Origin: CAZDDB01 sp963843285
Lineage (GTDB): Bacteria > Acidobacteriota > HRBIN11 > JAKEFK01
Assembly: GCA_963843285.1 (NCBI GenBank)
Contig: CAWJJO010000019.1
Span: 1 to 64,000, forward strand
DNA: 64,000 nucleotides
Direction: 5' to 3'
Part shown: one piece after another, positions 36,594 through 44,761 of the stretch
Position numbering within the stretch: position 1 is the first letter of the stretch
How the letters are laid out: every line of letters starts with the position of its first letter
Notes under the pieces: generated by a model
Database searches by the model: none
Seen by the model: the letters and a program-made list of their open reading frames with translations, nothing else
Told to the model about the DNA's origin: nothing
Position numbers and translations under genes: made by a program

Positions 36594-38309
36594 ATGGAGC
36601 CATCCACACGCCGGCTTCTGATCGTATCGCTTCTTCTGATTCTTCTTCGCCTGTTGATTCTGCAACAGTATTTCGAACGGAATCCATTTTCTAACTATCC
36701 GATCATTGATTCCGCACTCTATCTGGATTGGGCAGAAGCGATTCTGCAATCCAAAACCTATTTCGCGCAGGAGTATCATCACCCGCCCGGCTACGTCGTC
36801 TTTCTGGCCGGAATCCTGAAGATTTCAGGAAACAATCTGTTTGCGGTGCTGTTCCTTCAAAGCTTGATGGTTGCATTGCAGGGAATGCTCGTTTTTGTGT
36901 GTGCGCGAAGATTGAACGGAACTGCAACTGCATGGCTGGCGTTCGTTTTGTTTTCTCTTTGCGGTCCGGTTGTATTTTATTCGATGAAGATACTTTCGGA
37001 GACGCTGTATACGACGGCGCTGCTAGGTTCGTTTTATTTCCTGCTGCGTTTCATACAACATATCCGACCGGCGGGCTGGAAGCCCGCGCTCCATCTAGCT
37101 CTCTCCGGGATGTTGCTGGGTCTTGCGATTGAGGTGCGTGGGAATGCGATGTTCTGCTTGATTCCGGCAATGATCGCACTATGGATAACGGAGAAAACCG
37201 TCACCAAACGGATCGCTTCTGTTGCAGTCCTTTGTGCTGGAGTCGCCGTATTTGTTCTGCCTGTTCTCTGGCGAAACGTTTCTGTTGCCGGTGTCTGGTC
37301 ACCCTCTGCATCCAACTGGGGCGAGAACTTCTATTTTGGCAACAGCCCGTATTCAACCGGCGGAGTTCCATCCATGCCGGGGATCAGCAGGAATCTCATC
37401 ATCCAAATTGATGATGTGCGAATTGAAGCGAGCAGGCGGGCGGGACGTTCGCTCAATTCTATCGAAGCTCAAAGATTCTGGTTTCGAGAGGGATTGCAAT
37501 TTATTCAGAGCGAACCGCTGCATTGGGTCAAGCTCGAATGGCAGAAACTAATGAGGTTGATGTCGCGAACCCTTCCGTCAGGCATGTTTTTTTTCGACCT
37601 GGAGAAGCATCATTTCCAGCCGGCACTCGGACTTTTCCTGATCGGCTTCGGCTTCATCATTCCTATGTTCTTTCTTGGCCTTCTTGGCACACCAAGAATT
37701 AGAGACATTGGACTGCTTCTAGGATTCATCGCTGCCCAGGTATTTCTCCTGCTCCTATTTTGGGCTGAAGAGCGATATTTCATTCCTCTGATTCCATTTC
37801 TTCTGATTGTTGCCGGAAACATCGTTCACCTGAGAATCAAATCGCTCGGATTGAATTTCAAAACGGTATTCTGCTTCGCTGGAATTGCGCTCTGGCTTCT
37901 TGCGAATCTACTCCCGCATTCCGGCACAAATGGACGAGAGGCATGGTATGCGAATGCCTCTTCCGCTTTCTTTGCGAAAGGCGAGCTGCAGCAGGCGCAC
38001 GAGATGGCGAAATTGGGCATCGAAACGGACGCAAAATACTCTGATGCATGGATCAATCTGGGAGTTGCCGACCACGCAATGGGTCAAAAAGAGAAGGCGC
38101 GCCAGGCATGGCTAAGGGCGCTCGAACTCCAGCCCGATCATCTCGTGGCCCTGCGGAATCTCGCACTCTCTCACGAACCGGATGAACCGCAGATTGCTCT
38201 CGAACTGTGGAACCGGGCTTTGTCTGCCGCTCGCAAGCAGAAAGCCCCGGAGAACGTCACTACCGCAATCGAGGATCGTATTAAAGAACTGAAAGCCAAA
38301 CAAAATTAG
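36594..38309 (+). CDS. GT39/ArnT-like membrane glycosyltransferase with TPR tail
   Basis: A 571-residue integral membrane protein with about ten hydrophobic segments in residues 6-440. The first periplasmic loop has DSALYLDWAEAIL and HHPPGY, as in the dolichyl-phosphate-mannose mannosyltransferase/ArnT fold (GT-C). Such enzymes move a sugar from a polyprenyl phosphate to lipid or protein on the outer face of the membrane. The last 120 residues form about two to three TPR units, so the tail may recruit a partner. An in-frame GC-rich hairpin repeat (37070-37093) encodes PAGWKPALH in a loop. Donor and acceptor unknown. Confidence 0.82.
   Translation: MEPSTRRLLIVSLLLILLRLLILQQYFERNPFSNYPIIDSALYLDWAEAILQSKTYFAQEYHHPPGYVVFLAGILKISGNNLFAVLFLQSLMVALQGMLVFVCARRLNGTATAWLAFVLFSLCGPVVFYSMKILSETLYTTALLGSFYFLLRFIQHIRPAGWKPALHLALSGMLLGLAIEVRGNAMFCLIPAMIALWITEKTVTKRIASVAVLCAGVAVFVLPVLWRNVSVAGVWSPSASNWGENFYFGNSPYSTGGVPSMPGISRNLIIQIDDVRIEASRRAGRSLNSIEAQRFWFREGLQFIQSEPLHWVKLEWQKLMRLMSRTLPSGMFFFDLEKHHFQPALGLFLIGFGFIIPMFFLGLLGTPRIRDIGLLLGFIAAQVFLLLLFWAEERYFIPLIPFLLIVAGNIVHLRIKSLGLNFKTVFCFAGIALWLLANLLPHSGTNGREAWYANASSAFFAKGELQQAHEMAKLGIETDAKYSDAWINLGVADHAMGQKEKARQAWLRALELQPDHLVALRNLALSHEPDEPQIALELWNRALSAARKQKAPENVTTAIEDRIKELKAKQN
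37070..37093. repeat. GC-rich hairpin repeat inside a coding region
   Basis: GGCGGGCTGGAAGCCCGCGC then TCC, same family as 1169-1224. It keeps the frame of the GT39-like gene and adds the AGWKPA-type peptide in a loop between membrane helices. Confidence 0.7.
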
Positions 38310-38333
38310 ACGAGTCGTCGTATCTATGATTGC

Positions 38334-39137
38334 ATGCAGGACGAAGCGATCCTCTGGCGAATCCCAGAATTTCACGGCCTTGAGTTTCTGAAAGCCACAT
38401 CCGTCCAACATTCGTACGCACGACACTGGCATGATACGTTCGTGATTCAAGTTGTGGAATCCGGCGTCAACGGACTGTATTGCGCGGGATCCATGTACTC
38501 GGTTCCGGCGGGAAACATTCTGGTAATTAATCCCGGGGATGTGCACACCGGGTTTGCACAGGGCCACAGGCCGATGTCGTACAGGAGCGTGTATCCCTCA
38601 CCTCGACTTCTGCCTGAATTGCGTTCGATGCCTTCATTTCGGAATCCGGTCATTTCTGACCCGCCGCTTGCCGCGCGTTTCCTGAAAGCTCACCGCGGAT
38701 TCGAGTCCGGATACGATTCTTTGCAAACCCAGTCTGATCTTCTCTGTGCTATCGCAGAGCTCGTAGTCCGTTATTCGGATGCAAAGAAGGGCGCCGCGCC
38801 GCCGGATGGGCCGGTTCGTCCTGCCAAGGAATTCATTCTAACTAATTACCATGAACAGATTCGCCTCGAGCATCTCGCGGATCTTTGCGGCTTCAGTCCT
38901 TACTATTTCGTGCGAGCTTTCCGCAAGACCCTGGGACTTCCGCCGTTTGAATTTCTGACAAACATTCGCGTGGAACGGGCAAAAGAGCTGCTCGCAAAAG
39001 GACTTTCAATCTCCGAATCGGCACAGCTGACCGGTTTTTACGACCAGAGCCATCTGCACCGGCACTTCAAACGAATTGCGGGTGTAACTCCCGGTCAGTA
39101 TAGAGCAAGATCGTACAATACCACCATCTTTGCTTGA
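38334..39137 (+). CDS. AraC-family transcriptional regulator
   Basis: A 267-residue regulator: N-terminal AraC-type cupin domain (about 25-150, ARHWHDTFVIQVVESG; AGSMYSVPAGNILVINPGDVH) and a C-terminal double helix-turn-helix (about 165-262) with LEHLADLCGFSPYYFVRAF and SISESAQLTGFYDQSHLHRHF. It should bind a small ligand in the cupin and activate or repress a target. The DJ-1-like gene starts 27 nt downstream on the same strand, so that gene may be under its control or in its operon. The ligand cannot be inferred. Confidence 0.9.
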   Translation: MQDEAILWRIPEFHGLEFLKATSVQHSYARHWHDTFVIQVVESGVNGLYCAGSMYSVPAGNILVINPGDVHTGFAQGHRPMSYRSVYPSPRLLPELRSMPSFRNPVISDPPLAARFLKAHRGFESGYDSLQTQSDLLCAIAELVVRYSDAKKGAAPPDGPVRPAKEFILTNYHEQIRLEHLADLCGFSPYYFVRAFRKTLGLPPFEFLTNIRVERAKELLAKGLSISESAQLTGFYDQSHLHRHFKRIAGVTPGQYRARSYNTTIFA

Positions 39138-39164
39138 GTCTATTCTGACTGTGGAGGTACTTCT

Positions 39165-40217
39165 ATGTTTAGATTCCTGCTGTTACTCTTGCTCCTTGTT
39201 TCTATGACGGGCTTTGCCCAAGCTGCGGGAGACGCATACGTTTGCCCGATGCATCCGGAACAGGTATCGGACAGTCCCGGCGTTTGTTCTATCTGTGGAA
39301 TGGATCTGGTGAAGAAAGAAGAAATCAAAAACGTCGCGATATTCATCTTTGACGGAGTGCAAATCATTGACTATACGGCGCCGTACGAAATTTTCGGCCA
39401 GCAGGATCTCAATGTCTACACTGTGGCCGCGTCGACCAAAGCGATCTCAACATCGATGAACATGAGTGTCAATCCCGCATACTCATTTCAGAATGCTCCA
39501 AAGCCCTACATTCTGGTGGTTCCAGGAGGGAACGTGGATCCACATGTGAATAATCCGGAAGTAATTCACTGGATCCAGAGTCAGGCGCAGCAGGCCGAAT
39601 ATGTACTTTCTGTCTGCAACGGGGCATTCTTTCTCGCCAAAGCGGGATTACTCGACGGCTTGTCCGCTACGACATTTCACAATTTGATTCGAGATCTCAG
39701 GACTGCCGCTCCAAAAACAAAAGTTGTTTCGGACAAGCGCTATGTAGACAACGGCAAGATCATCACTACAGCAGGCCTGTCCTCCGGAATCGATGGATCT
39801 CTCTATCTAATCTCAAAGATTTTCGGAATGGATCGCGCCCGCGAGCTGGCACTGCATCTGGAATACAACTGGCAGCCGGACTCGGATTTTGCCCGCGGCA
39901 ATCTCGCGGACCGCCTTCTTCCCGATCTGAATATCCCGGAGGCGAAAGGATGGCATCCGATCCGAAATCTAGGCAGCAAGCAAGAATGGGAGGTCCGTGG
40001 AACATTTACAACGGAAACATCGGCAGGCGAGTTTCTCAAGAAGGTAAACGATAGAATGAAACAACACTGGATTCTGATTTCTACCAGTAATAATACAAGC
40101 GTCTGGAGTTTCCAAGACGAATCAGGAATGCCCTGGAAGGGAACGATTGGAATACAACCTGTCGCAGGACAGCCAAACAAATATGAAGCCAGTGTGAAAA
40201 TCAAACGCGTAAGTTAA
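39165..40217 (+). CDS. secreted DJ-1/PfpI protein with heavy-metal-binding domain
   Basis: A 350-residue exported fusion: signal peptide (1-21), a small heavy-metal-binding module (24-49, YVCPMHPEQ...CSICGMDLV, ligands including Cys27, His30, Cys41 and Cys44), a DJ-1/PfpI domain (55-235) with Glu75 and nucleophile-elbow Cys151 in SVCNGAFFL, and an unrecognised C-terminal domain (240-350). The family includes cysteine-dependent hydratases and chaperone-like proteins. The metal module resembles those in metal-resistance efflux proteins. ATG 39165 is preceded by GGAGGT. It follows the AraC gene; a role in metal or aldehyde stress is inference. Confidence 0.82.
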   Translation: MFRFLLLLLLLVSMTGFAQAAGDAYVCPMHPEQVSDSPGVCSICGMDLVKKEEIKNVAIFIFDGVQIIDYTAPYEIFGQQDLNVYTVAASTKAISTSMNMSVNPAYSFQNAPKPYILVVPGGNVDPHVNNPEVIHWIQSQAQQAEYVLSVCNGAFFLAKAGLLDGLSATTFHNLIRDLRTAAPKTKVVSDKRYVDNGKIITTAGLSSGIDGSLYLISKIFGMDRARELALHLEYNWQPDSDFARGNLADRLLPDLNIPEAKGWHPIRNLGSKQEWEVRGTFTTETSAGEFLKKVNDRMKQHWILISTSNNTSVWSFQDESGMPWKGTIGIQPVAGQPNKYEASVKIKRVS

Positions 40218-40224
40218 GTCTGGG

Positions 40225-40246
40225 CTGGCGTCTTTGCGAGAAATCT
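40225..40246. repeat. half hairpin repeat (CTTTGCG type)
   Basis: GGCGTCTTTGCGAGAAATCTT resembles the right arm at 8909-8938. No partner arm seen. Confidence 0.4.
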
Positions 40247-40698
40247 TACTTCTTCAGGACAGCGATTTGTCCGGCATGAAAGAGATTGTGCTGGATCAGG
40301 CCGTGAAGCATGAAGTAAATCGTATATTTTTCGCCGGGGACAATTTCGTCAAGTTCCTCATCGGTCAGGCCGGAAAGCATTGCCAGGAGTTGCCGGTGCG
40401 ATTCATCCAATTGTTCTAACAGTCGATTCCAGGCTGAAGCATCGGATTCTTCTATAGCAGGCCAATCCTCGGGATCCGTGAGTTTCAGCGGCGTCCCGTC
40501 AGCCCGCGTCAGCACGGCTCGCTCCCATGCAAGAATGTGCAGAGTAATCTCCCAAATGGTGTGTGCTCTTGGGATTGGCCTCCGCATTGCAATTTCGGGT
40601 GTGAGATTCGCAAGGAGCTCGCGAACAGACGGACCATGCCACGCAGGCCCTACATAAGCCCGCTTCAGCTGATCTTCAATTCGTTTTACTTCATCCAT
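40246..40698 (-). CDS. DinB-family four-helix protein
   Basis: A 150-residue DinB/YfiT-like protein with the spaced histidines of the metal site: one in TIWEITLHILAW (about 49-60) and two in GLIQHNLFHAGQI near the C terminus. Family members bind metal and often act as thiol-dependent transferases for small thiols; substrate unknown. ATG 40698 follows GGAGAC at good spacing, while a frame to 40737 would add an implausible leader. It is transcribed toward the AraC/DJ-1 pair, with a hairpin repeat upstream separating it from the MBL/rhodanese gene. Confidence 0.85.
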   Translation of the reverse strand: MDEVKRIEDQLKRAYVGPAWHGPSVRELLANLTPEIAMRRPIPRAHTIWEITLHILAWERAVLTRADGTPLKLTDPEDWPAIEESDASAWNRLLEQLDESHRQLLAMLSGLTDEELDEIVPGEKYTIYFMLHGLIQHNLFHAGQIAVLKK

Positions 40699-40742
40699 AC
40701 TGAGTCTCCGTCGTTGATTGTACACCGCGATGATCAACTATC

Positions 40743-40813
40743 TTAACGCGGAGGGCGCGGAGAGAGGAAGCATCTTTTTCTCCGCGTTTTTCCGCGCACT
40801 CCGCGTTGCATTC
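40743..40813. repeat. modular hairpin repeat (GCGGAG type)
   Basis: TTAACGCGGAGGGCGCGGAG pairs with the arm about 40778-40813 ending CACTCCGCGTTGC. In the gap between two reverse-strand genes. Confidence 0.7.
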
Positions 40814-40826
40814 CTTATGTCGGGAA

Positions 40827-42206
40827 CTAGGATGCCACTTCCAGTTTTGCGTTGTTCCACGCCGTCATGCCGCCGACAACATTTGTGATCCGGCGGAAGC
40901 CGAGTTGTTCCAGAACACTGGTTGCAGCGGAAGAGCGGTACCCGCCGGCGCAGATCACAGCGACACCCTTTTCTTTATCGAGGGAAGAAGCGTCTTTTGG
41001 CAATTGATTCAAGGGTATGTGAATCGCGGACTTAATATGACCGGCTCGCCATTCGGGAGGCCGGCGCACATCGAGCACCTGTTTTGCAGCGCCTTCCTTG
41101 ATCCGGCGATCCAGCTCATCCACAGTAATTTGCTCGGTGGTTGCCAGCGGAAATCTTGCCTCATTCCACGCCAGAATGCCGCCCGCCAGATAGCCGACCA
41201 CCCTATCATGACCGACTCGCGCCAGACGAACCCGTGATTCGACAACTGCTTGTTCGTTTTCTGCAACAAGAATCACAGGAGTCTTGATCGGAATCAGCGA
41301 TCCTGCCCAGGATGCAAATTGACCGGACAATCCGATGTTGTAAGACCCGGGAATATGTCCTGTTCCGTATTGATCCGACGAACGGGCATCCACAATGACG
41401 TGCCCCTGTTTTCGCAAAACATCCACTTCTTGAGGTGACAGCGCAGGCGGAATACTTTGTTCGTCTAACAACGCAGGTCCTTCACGATTGATTTGCGCAT
41501 CTGAGCTGAAATATTGCGGCGCTTCCGGCAGATCTGTAGTCATCATCGTTACGAACTCATCCTTCGACATCGGCTGCAACGCGTAGTTGAACTTTCTCTG
41601 TTCACCGATCGTGGAGCTGGTGTCCTTCGAAATATTGCGCCCGCACATAGAACCGGCTCCGTGCGCCGGATACACCTTCACTTGATCCGGAAGAGATAAT
41701 AACTTTTGATGCAATGAGTTATACAACATTCCAGCCAGCTCTGTTGCGCTCATTGTAGATCCCAACAAATCCGGACGCCCCACATCGCCGATAAACATCG
41801 TATCGCCCGTCAGCACTGCAACCGGCTCGGTGGATTCCTTTTTATCGAACACGACTACCGAGACGGATTCAGGGGTATGGCCGGGGGTTTCGAGAAACCG
41901 GAGTGTAACACCACCCAGCGGAATTTCATCTCCTTCATGAACGGGCACGTAATCGAATTTCGCATCCGCACGATAACCGTAGTAGATCTTCGCGCCGGTT
42001 CGACTCGCGAGCTCACGATGACCGGATACAAAATCAGCGTGGAGATGCGTCTCTATAACGTGGCGGATCGAAAGATTCTGCCTTTTGGCTTCCTCGATGT
42101 AGAGATCCACGTCCCGCTGCGGATCTACAACTACAGCTTCTCCATTACAACCGATGAGATACGACGCATGGGCCAGACAGCCCAGATAGAATTGCTTGAA
42201 ATACAT
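40827..42206 (-). CDS. persulfide dioxygenase-like MBL-fold protein with two rhodanese domains
   Basis: A 459-residue ETHE1/CstB-like enzyme. The metallo-beta-lactamase domain (1-245) has THLHADF (His54, His56, Asp58), TPGHTPES and TGDTMFIGDVGRPD, expected to bind one Fe(II) and oxidise glutathione or CoA persulfide. The first rhodanese domain (about 265-355) lacks the catalytic Cys (VILVAENEQ), while the second (about 365-455) keeps it in VICAGGYRSS. So it should detoxify sulfide by persulfide oxidation with sulfur transfer. A dyad at 42266-42285 in the divergent region with the PIG-L gene may be its operator. Confidence 0.9.
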   Translation of the reverse strand: MYFKQFYLGCLAHASYLIGCNGEAVVVDPQRDVDLYIEEAKRQNLSIRHVIETHLHADFVSGHRELASRTGAKIYYGYRADAKFDYVPVHEGDEIPLGGVTLRFLETPGHTPESVSVVVFDKKESTEPVAVLTGDTMFIGDVGRPDLLGSTMSATELAGMLYNSLHQKLLSLPDQVKVYPAHGAGSMCGRNISKDTSSTIGEQRKFNYALQPMSKDEFVTMMTTDLPEAPQYFSSDAQINREGPALLDEQSIPPALSPQEVDVLRKQGHVIVDARSSDQYGTGHIPGSYNIGLSGQFASWAGSLIPIKTPVILVAENEQAVVESRVRLARVGHDRVVGYLAGGILAWNEARFPLATTEQITVDELDRRIKEGAAKQVLDVRRPPEWRAGHIKSAIHIPLNQLPKDASSLDKEKGVAVICAGGYRSSAATSVLEQLGFRRITNVVGGMTAWNNAKLEVAS

Positions 42207-42265
42207 GGTTTCACTCCTGTGGAATTCACATCTATTTTACCGCTTTTTTCTGAAAATCAGTTTCT

Positions 42266-42285
42266 AAATGAGCACAAACTCATTT
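42266..42285. promoter_or_regulatory. dyad operator candidate between divergent genes
   Basis: AAATGAG (42266-42272), 6-nt gap, CTCATTT (42279-42285): a perfect dyad. It overlaps a possible -35 TTGACG (42284-42289) for the rightward gene, with a weak -10 TAGTCT 17 nt further on. Confidence 0.4.
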
Positions 42286-42330
42286 GACGATATTGGAGTT
42301 TAAACATAGTCTAAAATCCAGGAGTCGACA

Positions 42331-42975
42331 ATGAATGTGCTGCTGATCAGTGCGCATCCTGATGATATGGATATCGGGATGGGAGGAACGGCCGCGAAGC
42401 TCGCCGAGCGGGGAGCCGGCTTAAGTTCCGTTGTTTTGACGGACGGGCGGAGATCCCCGAACCCGTTCCACCTTTCCGCCGAGGCTCTCATTCAAATCCG
42501 CCAGGAGGAAGCCAGGAAAGCTGCCGCTATCCTGGGTGTCCACGAAGTCATCTTCTGCGGCTTGCCGGACCTCAAGTCTTCTGAAAACTACAATTGCGCC
42601 AAACAAAAAATCAAAGAATTGATTTCCGGAATGCATCCTGGGGAGATCTACATTCCGCATCCGGAGTTGGACCGGCATCCTTCGCACCGTTTGACTGGCA
42701 AGATCTTGCTAGAATCCATTGCAGAACTTCAGGCCAAATGCGACGTTTGGGCATACGAAGTCTGGGGGCTCTTCCATCAATGGGACAGGTTCGAAGATAT
42801 TAGTAGTCAAATCGGCAAGAAACTGCAGGCAATTTCCCAACACCAGAGCCAGGTGGCCGCCATATCCTATGGAGAGGGAGTAGCGGGGTTGAACAGATGG
42901 AGAGCCATTTTTGCCGACCCGCACCAAACACAGTCCCGTGCTGCGTTTGCAGAGGTATTTATCCGAGTGGAATAA
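42331..42975 (+). CDS. PIG-L family (LmbE-like) deacetylase
   Basis: A 214-residue zinc deacetylase. AHPDDMDIGMGG (about 8-19) carries the metal-binding His-Pro-Asp-Asp motif, and IYIPHPELDRHPSH (about 107-120) the second part. The family removes acetyl from GlcNAc-containing substrates, including BshB in bacillithiol synthesis and antibiotic-pathway enzymes. The MurK-MurQ fusion starts 1 nt after its stop, suggesting its substrate is an N-acetylated amino sugar from cell-wall recycling, but bacillithiol or another GlcNAc conjugate is possible. Complete, with a small dyad and possible promoter upstream. Confidence 0.86.
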   Translation: MNVLLISAHPDDMDIGMGGTAAKLAERGAGLSSVVLTDGRRSPNPFHLSAEALIQIRQEEARKAAAILGVHEVIFCGLPDLKSSENYNCAKQKIKELISGMHPGEIYIPHPELDRHPSHRLTGKILLESIAELQAKCDVWAYEVWGLFHQWDRFEDISSQIGKKLQAISQHQSQVAAISYGEGVAGLNRWRAIFADPHQTQSRAAFAEVFIRVE

Positions 42976-42976
42976 C

Positions 42977-44761
42977 ATGGAGAGACACCGGGCGGCCGAA
43001 CAGCTTGTTTTGGGGATCGAAGGCGGAGCCTCCAGTACAGATTGGATTTATTTGAAAATACTGGATTCCAGCGTTGAAGTATTGGGAAAAGGCGAGCTTC
43101 CTTCATCGAATTTTAAATTAACTTCCAGAGATCGCTTAAAACAACTGTTTGAACAGCTTCCGGAACAGGTCACACAGGCCGGAGTTTTTCTGGCTGGTTG
43201 CGTCACGCAGTCGGATCGAAATCATTTGCAGGATCTGGCGAAAGCTGTCTGGCCTGATGCACAGATCCGTGTGGGAAGTGACCGGGATTCTGCGCTGGCT
43301 GCGGCATTTGGCGAAGGAGACGGGATTTCAGTTATCAGTGGAACCGGTTCCGCAGTCACGGGACGAAAGGGCGGAAAGATGGAAAAGGCAGGCGGCCGGG
43401 GTCACTTGCTTGGAGATCGCGGTGGCGCATATGTGATCTGCCTCGAAGGGTTGCGGCTCGCTTTGCGGTGTTACGATCTGGAACATCGAACATCGAATCT
43501 GGCACAAAGCATCTTGCGGGCTCTATCGTTGAGCGATATGGAAGAATTAACGGTCTGGGTTCAGGAAGCAGACAAACTTACGATCTCCAGTCTTGCGCCT
43601 GCTGTGTTTGAGGCGGCTTTGGAAGGCGATCAAGAAATGCTGGCAGTCATCGAAGCAGGGGCTTGCGCCCTGGCGACATATACGGAATCTGTCGCGCGCT
43701 GGTTGAATTTCCAAATGCCTGTAGTAAAGCTTTCCGGTGGAATTTTTTCAAACCAACCGGCATACGTCACCCTGTTCAAGAAGGCGCTGAACCCGCTTCT
43801 GCCTACTTCCTCGATCTCTCTTTGTACGAATCCAGGATCTTTCGGTGCGGCTCGGCTCGCGATGAAGGCAGGCGAGACGCCTGCGGTCCATAATGCAGGC
43901 TGGAAGCCTGCGCTCCAGCATGCTGGCGAGAGGCTTGGGCTCCATGAAGAACTGGAGCGCGCGACCACAGAACAACAACATCCGCGATCTGTGGATCTGG
44001 AGAGTCTGAAGACACCAGCTCTAATCCAGCTTTTGATTGATGAGGAAGTATTTGTTTCAGAGGCTCTCAATGCGCGCAAAGAGGAACTTCGAAAGGCGGT
44101 AGAAATCGCGCTGGAAGCTTTTCATGCGGGTGGCCGATTGTTTTACGTCGGGGCGGGCACCAGTGGAAGATTGGGTGTATTGGATGCCAGCGAAATTCCA
44201 CCGACTTTTGGGGAGCGTCCGGATCGCGTTCAGGGAATTATAGCCGGGGGTGTCAATGCGTTGTCCAGAAGTGTGGAAGGAGTGGAGGATGATCCCCTGA
44301 AGGGATCCGTTTCGATCCTCGAACGTGGAGTGTCTGACAAAGATCTTGTTTGTGGAATTACGGCAAGTGGGCGTACTCCATTTGTGCTTGGAGCGCTTCA
44401 TCGCGCGAAGATGATCGGCGCAAAAACGATCTTGATTACCTGCAATCCAGCTCGAAATCGAGGCGTATCCTGGGATGTAGAAATTGATTTGCCGACGGGG
44501 CCGGAGTTGGTCACAGGATCGACACGACTCAAAGCAGGCACCGCCACAAAGGTCGCTTTAAACATCCTGACCACTTGCAGCATGATTCAACTTGGCAAAA
44601 CCAAGGCCGGCTGGATGATCGATTTGAAACCGGCGAACGAGAAAATGAAATTTCGATCCGTACGATTGATCAGCCGCATCAAAGGCGTATCAAAAAAGGA
44701 AGCCGAAAAATTACTGGAGGCGTCCGGCTGGAATATTCGAAAGACGTTACGTCTCCCTTAG
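42977..44761 (+). CDS. bifunctional MurK-like kinase and MurQ etherase fusion
   Basis: A 594-residue two-domain protein. Residues 1-300 are a BadF/BcrA-type amino-sugar kinase fold (LVLGIEGGASSTDW, SGTGSAVTGR), matching GlcNAc/MurNAc kinases. Residues 345-594 are MurQ, N-acetylmuramic acid 6-phosphate etherase, with YVGAGTSGRLGVLDASEIPP and GTATKVALNIL and a short C-terminal helical tail. Together they would phosphorylate MurNAc and then split off lactate in wall recycling. The linker (297-323) is three 9-residue repeats encoded by a GC-rich hairpin repeat. It starts 1 nt after PIG-L and its 3' end overlaps the arginase-like gene by 15 nt. Confidence 0.9.
   Translation: MERHRAAEQLVLGIEGGASSTDWIYLKILDSSVEVLGKGELPSSNFKLTSRDRLKQLFEQLPEQVTQAGVFLAGCVTQSDRNHLQDLAKAVWPDAQIRVGSDRDSALAAAFGEGDGISVISGTGSAVTGRKGGKMEKAGGRGHLLGDRGGAYVICLEGLRLALRCYDLEHRTSNLAQSILRALSLSDMEELTVWVQEADKLTISSLAPAVFEAALEGDQEMLAVIEAGACALATYTESVARWLNFQMPVVKLSGGIFSNQPAYVTLFKKALNPLLPTSSISLCTNPGSFGAARLAMKAGETPAVHNAGWKPALQHAGERLGLHEELERATTEQQHPRSVDLESLKTPALIQLLIDEEVFVSEALNARKEELRKAVEIALEAFHAGGRLFYVGAGTSGRLGVLDASEIPPTFGERPDRVQGIIAGGVNALSRSVEGVEDDPLKGSVSILERGVSDKDLVCGITASGRTPFVLGALHRAKMIGAKTILITCNPARNRGVSWDVEIDLPTGPELVTGSTRLKAGTATKVALNILTTCSMIQLGKTKAGWMIDLKPANEKMKFRSVRLISRIKGVSKKEAEKLLEASGWNIRKTLRLP
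43866..43943. repeat. three in-frame units of a GC-rich hairpin repeat
   Basis: Three units of 27-nt period (43866-43889, 43894-43916, 43920-43943), for example GCAGGCTGGAAGCCTGCGCTCC is the middle one shortened by its first bases. Translated they give KAGETPAVH, NAGWKPALQ and HAGERLGLH, the linker between the kinase and MurQ domains. Confidence 0.85.

Noticed and set aside
42911..42976. Longer N terminus for the MurK-MurQ fusion
   Set aside because: It would overlap the PIG-L gene; ATG 42977 lies 1 nt after its stop and precedes the kinase motif.
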